Assembly: GCF_001458195.1 (NCBI RefSeq)
Contig: NZ_CYPU01000068.1
Span: forward strand, 186,001-250,000
Reading direction: 5' to 3'
DNA from: Ruegeria atlantica
GTDB taxonomy: Bacteria > Pseudomonadota > Alphaproteobacteria > Rhodobacterales > Rhodobacteraceae
Length of the DNA stretch: 64,000 nucleotides
The position numbers and the translations under genes are program-made. Shown piece after piece: positions 1 to 8,099 of the stretch. Under the pieces are notes generated by a model. It made no database searches. It was not told the DNA's origin and saw only the letters and a program-made list of their open reading frames with translations. The number at the start of each line of letters is the position of its first letter. Position 1 is the stretch's first letter.

Positions 1-568
1 CTTCGGATATCCCGGCAGCCGACAAAAGGGCCATGTCTGCGGGGGTCAACTTGCGCCCGGCAGGCAGAACCAAATCGCCCTCGGCCACGTCTTCGCCAGC
101 TTTGCGGGTATTTGCGCCCTGTTTCAGCGGGCCGTGAAAGGCGATGTGACCATCCTGAACGGTCACGTCTTCTTCTAGTATGACCGTATCCACGCCAGTA
201 GGCAGCGCTGCGCCGGTCAACACGCGCAGCGCCTTGCCATGTGGCACCGAGCCATCAAACGGAATGCCAGCCGCAGCGCGCCCATCCTGCAGCGGCATCA
301 CTTGGGGACCCTCGGGTGCAGCCCCGGAAAACCCATAACCATCCACGGCCGTGTTTGGTTGCGGCGGGTTTGAACGTTTCGCAATAACGTCTTCTGCCAG
401 TATCCGCCCCACAGCCTGCCCGATCAGAGCCGTTTCGACCGAAGTCACCACCGTCAACCGAGATCGCAACAAGGCCAGCGCGTCGTCCACAGGTGTCCAG
501 TTGACCCCGGCAGGCAAGGCAAAACAATCATTTCGCAGGGGCGGAGGCGTGATGTTTGGCGGCGTCAT
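1..568 (-). CDS. moeA: Molybdopterin molybdenumtransferase MoeA (C-terminus cut by window edge)
   Basis: MoeA inserts molybdate into adenylylated molybdopterin, the step that makes active molybdenum cofactor in the cytoplasm. Only the first 189 residues are visible; the gene continues past the left edge. Family landmarks are TAVDGYGFSG (about residues 73-82, the DGYA-type motif), RVLTGAALPTGVDTV (115-129) and a GANTRKAGEDV stretch (151-161, the family NxRxxGED motif). The start codon overlaps the mobB stop as ATGA, so translation is probably coupled in a mobA-mobB-moeA transcript. No defect is seen in the visible part. Confidence 0.93.
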   Translation of the reverse strand, partial: MTPPNITPPPLRNDCFALPAGVNWTPVDDALALLRSRLTVVTSVETALIGQAVGRILAEDVIAKRSNPPQPNTAVDGYGFSGAAPEGPQVMPLQDGRAAAGIPFDGSVPHGKALRVLTGAALPTGVDTVILEEDVTVQDGHIAFHGPLKQGANTRKAGEDVAEGDLVLPAGRKLTPADMALLSAAGISE

Positions 569-1056
569 AATCCGACCTCTTTCAAGATGAAATCCGCGAC
601 TGCGGCGGTGTTGTCCAGATCAAACACCGGAACCTGTAACTGCAGGGGCGTATCGCTGGCGACAGCGCGGATCGTACTGTTTTCCGGGGCCATCAACGCA
701 TTGCCGGCCTCGGCACGAAACGCTTCGACCTTGGGGTGGCTTTCTCGTTTGAACCCTTCGATCAGTACGAGATCGACCGGGAGCAGCCGAGCCAGAAGAT
801 CAGCCAAAGGCGGCTCAGGTGCTCCGCGCAGTTCTTGCATCACGGCAATACGCTTGCCGGATGCTAATAACACCTCGGACGCACCGGCTTCTCGATGGCG
901 GAAGCTGTCGGTGCCGGTCTGGTCGACATCGACCGCGTGATGGGCATGTTTGACCGTCGAAACTGAAAAGCCGCGCCCGGTAATCTCGGTCACTAACCGC
1001 TCCACTAGGCCGGTCTTGCCTGCGTTTTTCCAGCCGGTGACGCCGTAGACCCTCAT
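565..1056 (-). CDS. mobB: Molybdopterin-guanine dinucleotide biosynthesis adaptor MobB
   Basis: This 163-residue GTP-binding protein is known in other bacteria to assist MobA in attaching GMP to the molybdenum cofactor. A P-loop GWKNAGKT lies at residues 8-15, followed by the family stretch STVKHAHH and an LIEGFKRE segment typical of MobB. The length is normal for a stand-alone MobB. It overlaps mobA by 4 bases at its start and moeA by 4 bases at its end, so the three genes form one translationally coupled unit. Confidence 0.94.
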   Translation of the reverse strand: MRVYGVTGWKNAGKTGLVERLVTEITGRGFSVSTVKHAHHAVDVDQTGTDSFRHREAGASEVLLASGKRIAVMQELRGAPEPPLADLLARLLPVDLVLIEGFKRESHPKVEAFRAEAGNALMAPENSTIRAVASDTPLQLQVPVFDLDNTAAVADFILKEVGL

Positions 1057-1697
1057 GCCTGCTCCAGCAGTTTTTGCGCCCGCGCCAAATCGTCGGGCGT
1101 GTTGACGTTGAAGAAGGGATCGAAAGGTTCCGCAGGAAACAAAGCTTCACGACCGTCATGTTTGTCGGTCCACAGCACAACCTTGCGCAGCCCGTCATTC
1201 AAGGCATCCCGCAGATCATCGCGCAGCGCGACAGGCCAGAGCCCAAATGTCGGATGCCTGTTGACCCGCTTGCCGCCGCCGGACTTTAGCGCTTCATCCC
1301 CGGTGCGCGGCGTGGTGGCCAGCACCAGAGGATGTGTTTGCCCTTGGGCAGCGTCGGTCAGCCGCGCCACAAGATCGCGTGGAAAAAACGGCGTATCAGC
1401 AGCGGCTGTGACTATGCTGTCGGCGCCTTGCTTAGCAGCCCAGTCGAGTCCAGCCAGAACGCCGGCCAGCGGCCCGGCGAAACCTTCAATGGTATCGGGC
1501 AGAACCGGCAGGTTCAGATCGGCGAACCGCTCGGGGTCGCCATTGGCGTTCAGCGCCAGACCGCCGACCTGCGGGCCAAACCGGTCAATGACATGAGACA
1601 GCAGGCTTTGGCCCCCGATCTGCAACAGACCCTTGTCGCCGCCGCCCATACGGGTGGCGAGGCCGCCTGCGAGGATTACGCCCAAAGGGGTGTTCAT
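1053..1697 (-). CDS. mobA: Molybdenum cofactor guanylyltransferase MobA
   Basis: MobA transfers GMP from GTP to Mo-molybdopterin, giving the bis-MGD cofactor used by formate dehydrogenases, nitrate reductases and DMSO-reductase-family enzymes. The 214-residue protein has the nucleotidyltransferase signature LAGG at residues 9-12, ATRMGG at 14-19 and DK at 21-22. A TAAADTPFFP segment carries the metal-binding aspartate, and NVNTPDDL near the C-terminus is also a family feature. It is the first gene of the mobA-mobB-moeA unit. The nearby fdhD fits a role in formate dehydrogenase maturation, though that link is inferred. Confidence 0.94.
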   Translation of the reverse strand: MNTPLGVILAGGLATRMGGGDKGLLQIGGQSLLSHVIDRFGPQVGGLALNANGDPERFADLNLPVLPDTIEGFAGPLAGVLAGLDWAAKQGADSIVTAAADTPFFPRDLVARLTDAAQGQTHPLVLATTPRTGDEALKSGGGKRVNRHPTFGLWPVALRDDLRDALNDGLRKVVLWTDKHDGREALFPAEPFDPFFNVNTPDDLARAQKLLEQA

Positions 1698-1756
1698 TGC
1701 TGCACCTTGTTGCTTGCGTCCAAGTGATCAATAGATCGCAACTTTGTAGAGCGAAC

Positions 1757-2710
1757 TCAATTCAATTGGAACGCGGTAGGATGCAGATGATGCAGGACAA
1801 ACAGCCACAGGATCAAAGTCCCGACCGCCAGGAACGAGGTCGCCGACACGATGTGAGCGGCGAGTTGCGGCTCCTGATCATAATGTTTGGCCAGCAAAAA
1901 GATGCTCTTTGCCGTGGGCGCTGCTGCAGAGACCGTCGCCGCAATGATCCAAAGCGGATCCAGGCCGATCAAATGCCCCGCAAGCAGCACCACCCCCGGA
2001 ACAACGAGAAGTTTTATTACTGTCAAGAACAGGATCATCGGTCCAGTCTGAACAATCGTGCGAACACTTGTGGTGAACCCGATCGCAAACAGCGCAACAG
2101 CTGCAAGCGCCTGGCTCATAAGCTCTAAATAATCCGAGACGGCGTCAGAAAACCCAATACCTGTGAAAGAGTAAAGAACGCCCAACAACGTTGCCGCGAT
2201 TATCGGGTTTTTCAAAACATTAAGGAGGATCTTGTAAATGGGTGTCTTGGCGCTTGCCTTGTGCCCGGCCGAGGTCTCTAGAATGGTGGTCATGATCAAC
2301 AGCAGAATGGCGACCACCAGATTTGCCAATACGGCCGGCAGCGCCCCCTTTGATCCAAAAATCGCATGGAGGATGGGCAGCGCAACCAACGCTGTGTTCG
2401 AGGCAACGCCAGCAAAGGCCAAAACGGTTGCTGATCCGACCTGAAAACTCGTCAGCGCCTTCAAACCGATGAACAGGACGGCAAAAAGAGCCAGTATCGT
2501 ACCGCCATACGACACGTAGAAACCGTAGTTTAGAAGGTTCTCAAACTCCTCCTGACCAATCAGGTAAAACATGATGGCGGGGATCAGGACGTAAACCGCA
2601 AACTGCACCAGAGCTTCTGACGTGTCTTCACCCAGAAGATTCGTCCAAGAAAACACGTACCCCGTCAAGATCACCGCGAAGACCGGTGCAATTAAACTGA
2701 TTAATTCCAT
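1757..2710 (-). CDS. AEC (auxin efflux carrier) family transporter
   Basis: The 317-residue inner-membrane protein is hydrophobic throughout, with about ten predicted membrane segments and a central polar break near the NVLKNPIIAATLLG stretch, which is typical of the AEC/PIN-like permease family. Bacterial members export small organic acids or similar anions; no substrate can be named from sequence. The ATG at 2710 is preferred because AGGGA sits five bases upstream. An in-frame TTG 18 bases earlier would add six residues but leaves the ribosome site inside the gene. It lies between mobA and fdhD on the same strand with short gaps, so it may share their transcript. Confidence 0.85.
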   Translation of the reverse strand: MELISLIAPVFAVILTGYVFSWTNLLGEDTSEALVQFAVYVLIPAIMFYLIGQEEFENLLNYGFYVSYGGTILALFAVLFIGLKALTSFQVGSATVLAFAGVASNTALVALPILHAIFGSKGALPAVLANLVVAILLLIMTTILETSAGHKASAKTPIYKILLNVLKNPIIAATLLGVLYSFTGIGFSDAVSDYLELMSQALAAVALFAIGFTTSVRTIVQTGPMILFLTVIKLLVVPGVVLLAGHLIGLDPLWIIAATVSAAAPTAKSIFLLAKHYDQEPQLAAHIVSATSFLAVGTLILWLFVLHHLHPTAFQLN

Positions 2711-2821
2711 AGCTTCCCTACGTGGCAACCATCCAAAATTCCACTCTGAGTTGCTCCACCTTAGTGTATATCTTCCGGAACTTGCAGATTTTTCTCAGAA
2801 CGACTGGTTACCCAACGGATT

Positions 2822-3706
2822 TCAGGACTGGGAACTTTTCCTTTTGTGTTTCTTATCTTCGACCGCCACAGTCGCCGGATCCACATCACGCATCAGTCGG
2901 TCCTCACCTGAAAGACATACAAAGCGCTGCCCACGCATCCGACCGATCAGTGTCAGTCCGACTTCGCGCGCAATCTCTACGCCCCATGCGGTGAAGCCCG
3001 ATCGCGACGCCAGAACCGGGATGCCCATCATCGCGGTCTTGATCACCATTTCCGAGGTCAGGCGTCCGGTGGTGTAGAGGATTTTGTCTTCAGCCCCCTC
3101 ATGTTCTGACAGCATCCAACCCGCGATCTTGTCGACAGCGTTGTGACGGCCCACGTCTTCCATATAGACCAGCGGGCGGTTTTCGCGGCACAGCACAGTG
3201 CCGTGGATCGCCCCAGCCTCAAGATACAGCGACGGGGTGCGGTTGATCTTGGCCGCCAGATCATAGAGCCACGACGTGCGGACCGAGACCTGCGGCAGGC
3301 GCACGTTCTCCAATCCTTCCATCATGTCACCGAACACCGTGCCGACCGCACAGCCACTGGTGCGGGTCTTTTTCTTCAGTTTGTCCTCGTACGAGGTCTC
3401 GCGCGCAGTGCGTACCACTACAGTTTCCAGATCTTCATCGTAATCGACGCGCGTGATGTCGTCATCGACCAGCAGCATCCCCTGATTGCGCAGGAACCCC
3501 AGCGCCAGATACTCGGGGTAGTCACCGATCGTCATCGCCGTCACGATCTCTTGCGAATTCAAGAAAATCGTCAGCGGGCGTTCCTCGACCACCGAGATCT
3601 GGCTGACCTCACCATTCTGGTCCACGCCTTCAACGGCGCGGGTCAGGCGGGGCGCACCGGGATCTGGGGCGATGATGTAGCCTGACTGGTTCTGTTCCGT
3701 GGCCAA
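2822..3706 (-). CDS. fdhD: Formate dehydrogenase accessory sulfurtransferase FdhD
   Basis: FdhD passes sulfur from IscS to the molybdenum cofactor and is needed for formate dehydrogenase activity. Family features include RPLTIFLNSQEIVTAM, GDYPEYLALGFL, TSGCAVGTVFGD (cysteine near residue 119) and YMEDVGRHNAVDK. The usual Cys-x-x-Cys loop is reduced to a single cysteine. The TTG at 3706 is chosen because GGAAAGGG lies six bases upstream and homology starts soon after. An in-frame ATG at 3763 is possible but has a poor ribosome site and would overlap the azlC start on the other strand. The stop faces the AEC gene about 110 bases away. Confidence 0.9.
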   Translation of the reverse strand: MATEQNQSGYIIAPDPGAPRLTRAVEGVDQNGEVSQISVVEERPLTIFLNSQEIVTAMTIGDYPEYLALGFLRNQGMLLVDDDITRVDYDEDLETVVVRTARETSYEDKLKKKTRTSGCAVGTVFGDMMEGLENVRLPQVSVRTSWLYDLAAKINRTPSLYLEAGAIHGTVLCRENRPLVYMEDVGRHNAVDKIAGWMLSEHEGAEDKILYTTGRLTSEMVIKTAMMGIPVLASRSGFTAWGVEIAREVGLTLIGRMRGQRFVCLSGEDRLMRDVDPATVAVEDKKHKRKSSQS

Positions 3707-3761
3707 TTGCAACCCTTTCCCAAGACCGCTACTGCTGCGGGGATCACCATAGGATTTAGCC

Positions 3762-4478
3762 ATGGCAGACACCACATCCAAGTCATACTTCTGGAAGGGT
3801 TTTCGCGACGGGACCCCGTTCATTTTTGTGGCGATCCCGTTTGGCACCCTGTTCGGCGTGTTCGCAACCGAGGCCGGGTTGAGTATCGTGCAAACCATGG
3901 CGTTCACATCCACCGTCTTTGCGGGTGCTGCGCAGTTTGCCGCACTGCAATTGCTGCAGGATCAGACGCCGACGGCCATTATTCTTGTCTCTGCCCTGGC
4001 GGTGAACCTGCGGATGGCGATGTATTCAGCGTCACTGACGCCCTATCTGGGCGCTGCGCCGATGTGGCAGCGGGCCTGTGCCGCCTACCTGACTGTCGAT
4101 CAGTCTTATGCCTGTTCGATTGTGCAGTTTGAAAAAGAACCCAGGATGACAGTGCCCCAGCGCATGGCTTATTTCGTGGGCTCGGTCACACCCATCACGC
4201 CGCTATGGATATTGGCGACCTACCTGGGCGCGGTTCTTGGCACACGCATTCCCGAAAGCTGGGCGCTGGACTTTGCCTTGCCGATTACATTTCTGGCAAT
4301 GATCGGGCCAATGATGCGCACCCTACCCCATGTGGTGGCTGCGCTGGTCGCCATTTTCGTTTCTTTGATGACCGCTGGCATCCCATACAATCTGGGCCTG
4401 CTGATTGCCGGATGTGCCGGCATGATGGCCGGTGCTCAGGCCGAATTGTTCGCCGAACGCAGAAAGGCCACACAATGA
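3762..4478 (+). CDS. azlC: AzlC family permease, large subunit of amino-acid exporter
   Basis: AzlC and AzlD together form an inner-membrane exporter; characterised pairs (AzlCD, BrnFE) export branched-chain amino acids or methionine. The 238-residue protein has the family N-terminus (KGFRDGTPFIFVAIPFGTLFG) and about six to seven membrane segments, with the conserved DQSYACS segment in the middle. AGGA at 3751-3754 lies seven bases before the ATG. Its stop overlaps the azlD start as ATGA. It diverges from fdhD, leaving about 55 bases between the two chosen starts. Confidence 0.92.
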   Translation: MADTTSKSYFWKGFRDGTPFIFVAIPFGTLFGVFATEAGLSIVQTMAFTSTVFAGAAQFAALQLLQDQTPTAIILVSALAVNLRMAMYSASLTPYLGAAPMWQRACAAYLTVDQSYACSIVQFEKEPRMTVPQRMAYFVGSVTPITPLWILATYLGAVLGTRIPESWALDFALPITFLAMIGPMMRTLPHVVAALVAIFVSLMTAGIPYNLGLLIAGCAGMMAGAQAELFAERRKATQ

Positions 4479-4807
4479 CCCCTGTTGATCCGGTCACGAT
4501 CTGGTCCATCATCATTGGACTTGCCATTGGCAGTTACAGTTTGCGGTTTGTCTTTATCGGCCTCGTCGGGGATCGCCCGATGCCTCCCTGGCTGTTGCGC
4601 CACTTGCGCTATACCGCTGTCGCCATCCTGCCCGCCCTGATTGCACCGCTGGTTGTTTGGCCAACCGCAACCGAAGGGCAGCCCGACATTCCACGGATGG
4701 CGGCCGCCGCGGTTGCGCTAAGCGTTGGAGTGATCACAAAGAATGTGCTGGCAGCAATCTTCAGCGGCGCCGCAATCCTGTACGTGTTGCTGTACTTATT
4801 GGGTTGA
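4475..4807 (+). CDS. azlD: AzlD family protein, small subunit of amino-acid exporter
   Basis: AzlD is the small membrane partner of AzlC. The 110-residue protein has about four hydrophobic segments and the family features YSLRFVFIGL, PPWLLRHLRYTAVAILPALIAP and a C-terminal GVITKNVLAAIFSG helix. The start at 4475 is in the ATGA overlap with azlC; an upstream extension in the same frame is only azlC sequence read in another frame. Its last 12 bases overlap the 3' end of the convergent lipoprotein gene. The pair is complete, so an active exporter is likely; the substrate is inferred from the family. Confidence 0.92.
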   Translation: MTPVDPVTIWSIIIGLAIGSYSLRFVFIGLVGDRPMPPWLLRHLRYTAVAILPALIAPLVVWPTATEGQPDIPRMAAAAVALSVGVITKNVLAAIFSGAAILYVLLYLLG

Positions 4808-5434
4808 GACCGTTTCCAGTTGGTTCAGTGCCGCATTGTTGGCGGCCAGACCTTTTTGCAGGTCGGCATCGTCGTTCTCACGATACTCCGTTGTCACAAC
4901 ACCCGGAATCTGACCGAACTGATCCGACAGCTTGACCGGAAAAAAGGTCACGTCGATCTGTTCGAACCCCGGAACCTGCTTCAGCAGCGACGCGGTGGAA
5001 TTCGCACAATAGGCGCCAGCGACCGGACCGGATTGTTTGGCCAGCTGCAAGGCAATCTCGGCCTGTTGCGGGCTTACCTGAATCGTCTGGATACGCGCAT
5101 AATGTGTCTCGCGCGCGTGCGAACTGCGATAGGCGCGCTCGGCATTCGGGGTGATACCGTACAGCACGTCGTCCTTGATCGGAACCACATCTGCGCGGAA
5201 AGACCCCGCAGGATCAAAGATCACCCGCTCGCTGCCGCTGATCATCAACGAAGTATGGGCACCAGACCCGGTGCGCGTGCTGATCATCGTATACAGCGTC
5301 AGGGTCGAAGGCCCCGGATCACGATAGGATCGGGCAACGACCTCGGCCCGGTCGGCTTGCGGGCGCTGCGATCCCGTGCAGCCAGCAACAGTTGCTGCCA
5401 GCAGGCAGGCAATCAAAATCCGGATCAAGGTCAA
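4796..5434 (-). CDS. Predicted lipoprotein of unknown function
   Basis: The 212-residue protein starts with a lipoprotein signal peptide: charged N-terminus, hydrophobic core and lipobox VAGC with the acylated cysteine at residue 19. The mature part has no domain I recognise. It contains a TLYTMISTRTGSGAHTSLMI stretch near residues 45-64, which suggests a compact beta-rich periplasmic domain, and GAYCANSTASLL near residue 140, which resembles a cysteine-peptidase-like motif but is not proof of one. The 3' end overlaps azlD by 12 bases in convergent orientation. A small cytochrome oxidase gene lies immediately upstream on the same strand, which could mean a shared transcript. Confidence 0.75.
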   Translation of the reverse strand: MTLIRILIACLLAATVAGCTGSQRPQADRAEVVARSYRDPGPSTLTLYTMISTRTGSGAHTSLMISGSERVIFDPAGSFRADVVPIKDDVLYGITPNAERAYRSSHARETHYARIQTIQVSPQQAEIALQLAKQSGPVAGAYCANSTASLLKQVPGFEQIDVTFFPVKLSDQFGQIPGVVTTEYRENDDADLQKGLAANNAALNQLETVSTQ

Positions 5435-5446
5435 CCCCGTTTTGGA

Positions 5447-5581
5447 TTATGCGGCGAAGACCGCCAGGAACAGGCAAAGGAGGGCGATGGCAACCACACA
5501 CCATGTGGTGGCTTTGACGAACCCATCAAAGGTTTTGGTTTGAACAGTGATATCCATTTCGCCGTGCTTGTGTTCAGCCAT
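5447..5581 (-). CDS. aa3-type cytochrome c oxidase subunit IV (44 residues)
   Basis: A short open frame encodes 44 residues beginning MAEHKHGEMDITVQ, then a KTFDGFVKATTW amphipathic stretch and one membrane helix over the last 20 residues. This matches the small bacterial subunit IV of aa3-type cytochrome c oxidases known from Rhodobacter and Paracoccus, a single-helix protein that packs on the oxidase core. The match is by pattern, not by search. The gene sits alone, with no catalytic oxidase subunits in the window. It precedes the lipoprotein gene by 12 bases. Confidence 0.85.
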   Translation of the reverse strand: MAEHKHGEMDITVQTKTFDGFVKATTWCVVAIALLCLFLAVFAA

Positions 5582-5649
5582 GAGTCTCAGAATCCTAATT
5601 CGCGTGTTTGAAATGTTGGATAATGGAAAATCCGGGGCCTGTCACCACG

Positions 5650-6210
5650 TCATTCGCGCGCAGGGGACAAAGGAGGAAACACCGAGCACCCCGGATACCC
5701 AAAACCCCAACGCCAGGGCAGGCCCGAACAGGGGCCGCCGCCAAATCGGACCGCCGCGTGCATCGCCTCGGCGGTAACGGAATGGGCGGTGCGAATCTGT
5801 TCGGCCGTCATCTCATAGCGTTCGGCATATTCCTCGGCATGGTCTGTCCCATGCTGTTTGACGCAGGCACGCAGGCTGTCGTCTGCGGACAGGCGCGCGT
5901 CATAGCTGTCTTCGGCCCGCAAAGCCCCGCCAGCACGGTGATAGGCGCGATCATGGGTCACACAGCAGTATTCCCACGGTGGGTGCGCCTCATACAGTCC
6001 CCGAAAGCTGGGGAACGTATCCGCCACAAAGCGCCAGCTGGCTGAAAGACCACCCGAACAGCCATCCGTTTCAAACGGGGTCAACTCTGCGCTGCTGCGC
6101 TCCGCCATCAGGGCGCGATGTGCTGGTAGCTCAAAGCTGCGCATGACGTCTTGCGCGGAGGCTGGCGCGGCACTCAACAAAAGGATTGCTGCCAGTTTAA
6201 GGGCTTTCAT
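5650..6210 (-). CDS. Secreted phospholipase A2-like protein
   Basis: The 186-residue protein has a clear signal peptide (residues 1-20, ending ASA-QD). The mature part contains DGCSGG at 49-54 and CCVTHDRAYHRAGG from residue 82. The CCxxHD arrangement is the active-site helix of secreted phospholipases A2, where His and Asp act in catalysis, and the DGC segment is in the usual calcium-loop position. Several cysteines could form disulfides. Function is inferred from the motif alone. The start at 6210 begins the signal peptide and overlaps the end of the glycerophosphodiesterase gene by 14 bases, suggesting the two lipid-active proteins are expressed together. Confidence 0.78.
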   Translation of the reverse strand: MKALKLAAILLLSAAPASAQDVMRSFELPAHRALMAERSSAELTPFETDGCSGGLSASWRFVADTFPSFRGLYEAHPPWEYCCVTHDRAYHRAGGALRAEDSYDARLSADDSLRACVKQHGTDHAEEYAERYEMTAEQIRTAHSVTAEAMHAAVRFGGGPCSGLPWRWGFGYPGCSVFPPLSPARE

Positions 6211-8035
6211 CGCGCATCGCCTCAGTATCAAAGGACATGCCAAAGGTCGTCGCCAGCCATAGCAACAACCGCTCTGCCGGCCCCATTTCGGCGCGCACAC
6301 GCAGAACTCCATTCGCCATCGCTGGTCGGTCCGTGATCAGCCCATCCACCCCCATTGACGCCATCGCCGACATTTGCAGCGGATCATTCACTGTCCAGAC
6401 ATAGATATCCTTACCCGCCGCATGGACCGAATTGACCAAACCCGGCGTCGCCATCGCGGCGTTCACCGCAACAAAATCACCTTCGAGACCTGAGATATTA
6501 CCCACAGCAGTCGCGGCCAAAACACCGGCGCGCCAGTCGGGGCGAATCGTCTTCATCTTTTGCACTGCCGGGTATTTCAGGGACATCGTTGCAATGTCGT
6601 CCTGCATGCCCAGCTCTTCGACCAGAGTGACAACCCGATTCTCAAGGTCTACGTCGTGGCCGTAGTATTTCAGCTCGATAATGACCTTGGCCTTGCCCTT
6701 CGCGGCCTCCAGCACGTCGCGCAGCGTCGGCGTCCGCTCATCTGCGTATTCAGGGCCAAACCAGCTACCGATGTCGATCTGATCGATATCCTCCATCGTG
6801 GCATCCCACACTTTGAGGTTAACACCGGCCAGTTTCATGAAATCACTGTCATGGGCGACGATGACCACGTCATCCGCAGTTTCCTGCACGTCGATCTCAA
6901 CCCAGTCTGCCCCGTCCTCAATCGCCTTGAGAACCGAGGCCATCGTGTTTTCGGGCTTCAGCGCGGCAGCGCCGCGATGACCGATAACCTCTGCACGGTC
7001 CGGTGCCTGCACCCTTTCCAGAAGGTTCTGCCCGAACCATATCCCAACAAGAACAGCAACGATGGCGGCCCCAACAGCCGTGACCATTGTTCTGCGCAGG
7101 TTGCGCGGCTCAGGACGCGGTGGTTCTGATGTCTGGATATCAAAGAATCCATCGAGCAGCACTGCCAATGCGCCCAGAGCTGTGGCTGCCAATACCAGTC
7201 CGGCCAGCGACCAGATACCGGCGACGGCCAAGCTGTAAATCAGGGCCAATCTCAGATTGGCTGCGCCTTGCAGCGGCACCAGCGCGAACAAAAGCCCGGC
7301 CACCCAGGCGATCACGGCGGCGATGACAAGGCGCACAGCCAGCCAGATGGCCAATTCTATCTTGAGGCGTCCGCGCTTACCTTCCATCCGGCTGGCGCTG
7401 ATGCCAAACGCATGTCCGGGGTGAACGCCCTCGAACAAAACCAAATGCAGCGACAAAGCCCAGGCTGACAGGCGTCGGATCAACACCCAGGCCATAGACA
7501 GCGCAACCGCCACGATCAGCACCACAGCCACCCAGAATGAGGGCGGGTGGAATGTCAGATAATAGTTGATGTCATATTCAGTCAGCGTCCACCACGCGAT
7601 CACGGCAGAAACGATCGCAAAGGGCAGAACCAACAGCAAAACGCGCACAACAAAGCGCACCGCAAATCCGAACAGGGATGGAAGCCGCGACAGGATCAGC
7701 CTGATCGAAGAACTGCCGGCGCGCCATGGGTCCGGCTCTGCCATCCGCAGCGACCCGGCCATGACCGAGAAGACAAACACTTCGGCCAGTAGAAACAGGC
7801 TGAGCACCACAACGGCCGCAATAAACCCGGCAGGAGACAGGATGAATGCAGCGATCGCCTGATCAGTCAGCGCCGTCTGGTTGGATAGCGATACGGCAAG
7901 ATTCACCGTGATCGCCACGCCGGGCGCAATCAGCGCAACCAAAAGCAGGCGCACAACAAGATAGATCGGCACAAAGACACGGCGACGGGCCCACGCACCT
8001 TTGTAGGCACTTGTAACGGCAGAGAAAGTGGTCAC
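6197..8035 (-). CDS. Membrane-anchored glycerophosphodiester phosphodiesterase
   Basis: The 612-residue protein has two parts. Residues 1-335 contain about eight hydrophobic segments, the membrane domain often fused to this enzyme. Residues 345-600 form the GDPD barrel: HRG at 353-355, PENT at 361-364, ExD at 380-382 and the catalytic VAHD histidine at 395. The enzyme hydrolyses glycerophosphodiesters to glycerol-3-phosphate and an alcohol, probably at the cell envelope. The GTG start at 8035 has GGGGG a few bases upstream. A 9-bp inverted repeat lies directly before this ribosome site. The end overlaps the phospholipase-like gene. Confidence 0.9.
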   Translation of the reverse strand: MTTFSAVTSAYKGAWARRRVFVPIYLVVRLLLVALIAPGVAITVNLAVSLSNQTALTDQAIAAFILSPAGFIAAVVVLSLFLLAEVFVFSVMAGSLRMAEPDPWRAGSSSIRLILSRLPSLFGFAVRFVVRVLLLVLPFAIVSAVIAWWTLTEYDINYYLTFHPPSFWVAVVLIVAVALSMAWVLIRRLSAWALSLHLVLFEGVHPGHAFGISASRMEGKRGRLKIELAIWLAVRLVIAAVIAWVAGLLFALVPLQGAANLRLALIYSLAVAGIWSLAGLVLAATALGALAVLLDGFFDIQTSEPPRPEPRNLRRTMVTAVGAAIVAVLVGIWFGQNLLERVQAPDRAEVIGHRGAAALKPENTMASVLKAIEDGADWVEIDVQETADDVVIVAHDSDFMKLAGVNLKVWDATMEDIDQIDIGSWFGPEYADERTPTLRDVLEAAKGKAKVIIELKYYGHDVDLENRVVTLVEELGMQDDIATMSLKYPAVQKMKTIRPDWRAGVLAATAVGNISGLEGDFVAVNAAMATPGLVNSVHAAGKDIYVWTVNDPLQMSAMASMGVDGLITDRPAMANGVLRVRAEMGPAERLLLWLATTFGMSFDTEAMRDESP

Positions 8036-8044
8036 GCGAGGCCC

Positions 8045-8069
8045 CCTTGAATGGTAAACTCATTCAAGG
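8045..8069 (-). promoter_or_regulatory. Perfect 9-bp inverted repeat in front of the GDPD gene
   Basis: CCTTGAATG at 8045-8053 and CATTCAAGG at 8061-8069 are exact inverted copies separated by 7 bases. The repeat ends about 10 bases before the GTG start on the minus strand and touches the ribosome site. It could be an operator or an RNA hairpin affecting translation. No T-run follows, so it is unlikely to be a terminator. The site is seen directly; the role is inferred. Confidence 0.5.
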
Positions 8070-8099
8070 CTGCGCAGACGTGAATTGCAAGTCAGGTGA

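Noticed and set aside
3706..3763. fdhD and azlC apparently sharing a CCATGG start on opposite strands
   Set aside because: A TTG start for fdhD at 3706 has a far better ribosome site, so the overlap is probably only apparent.
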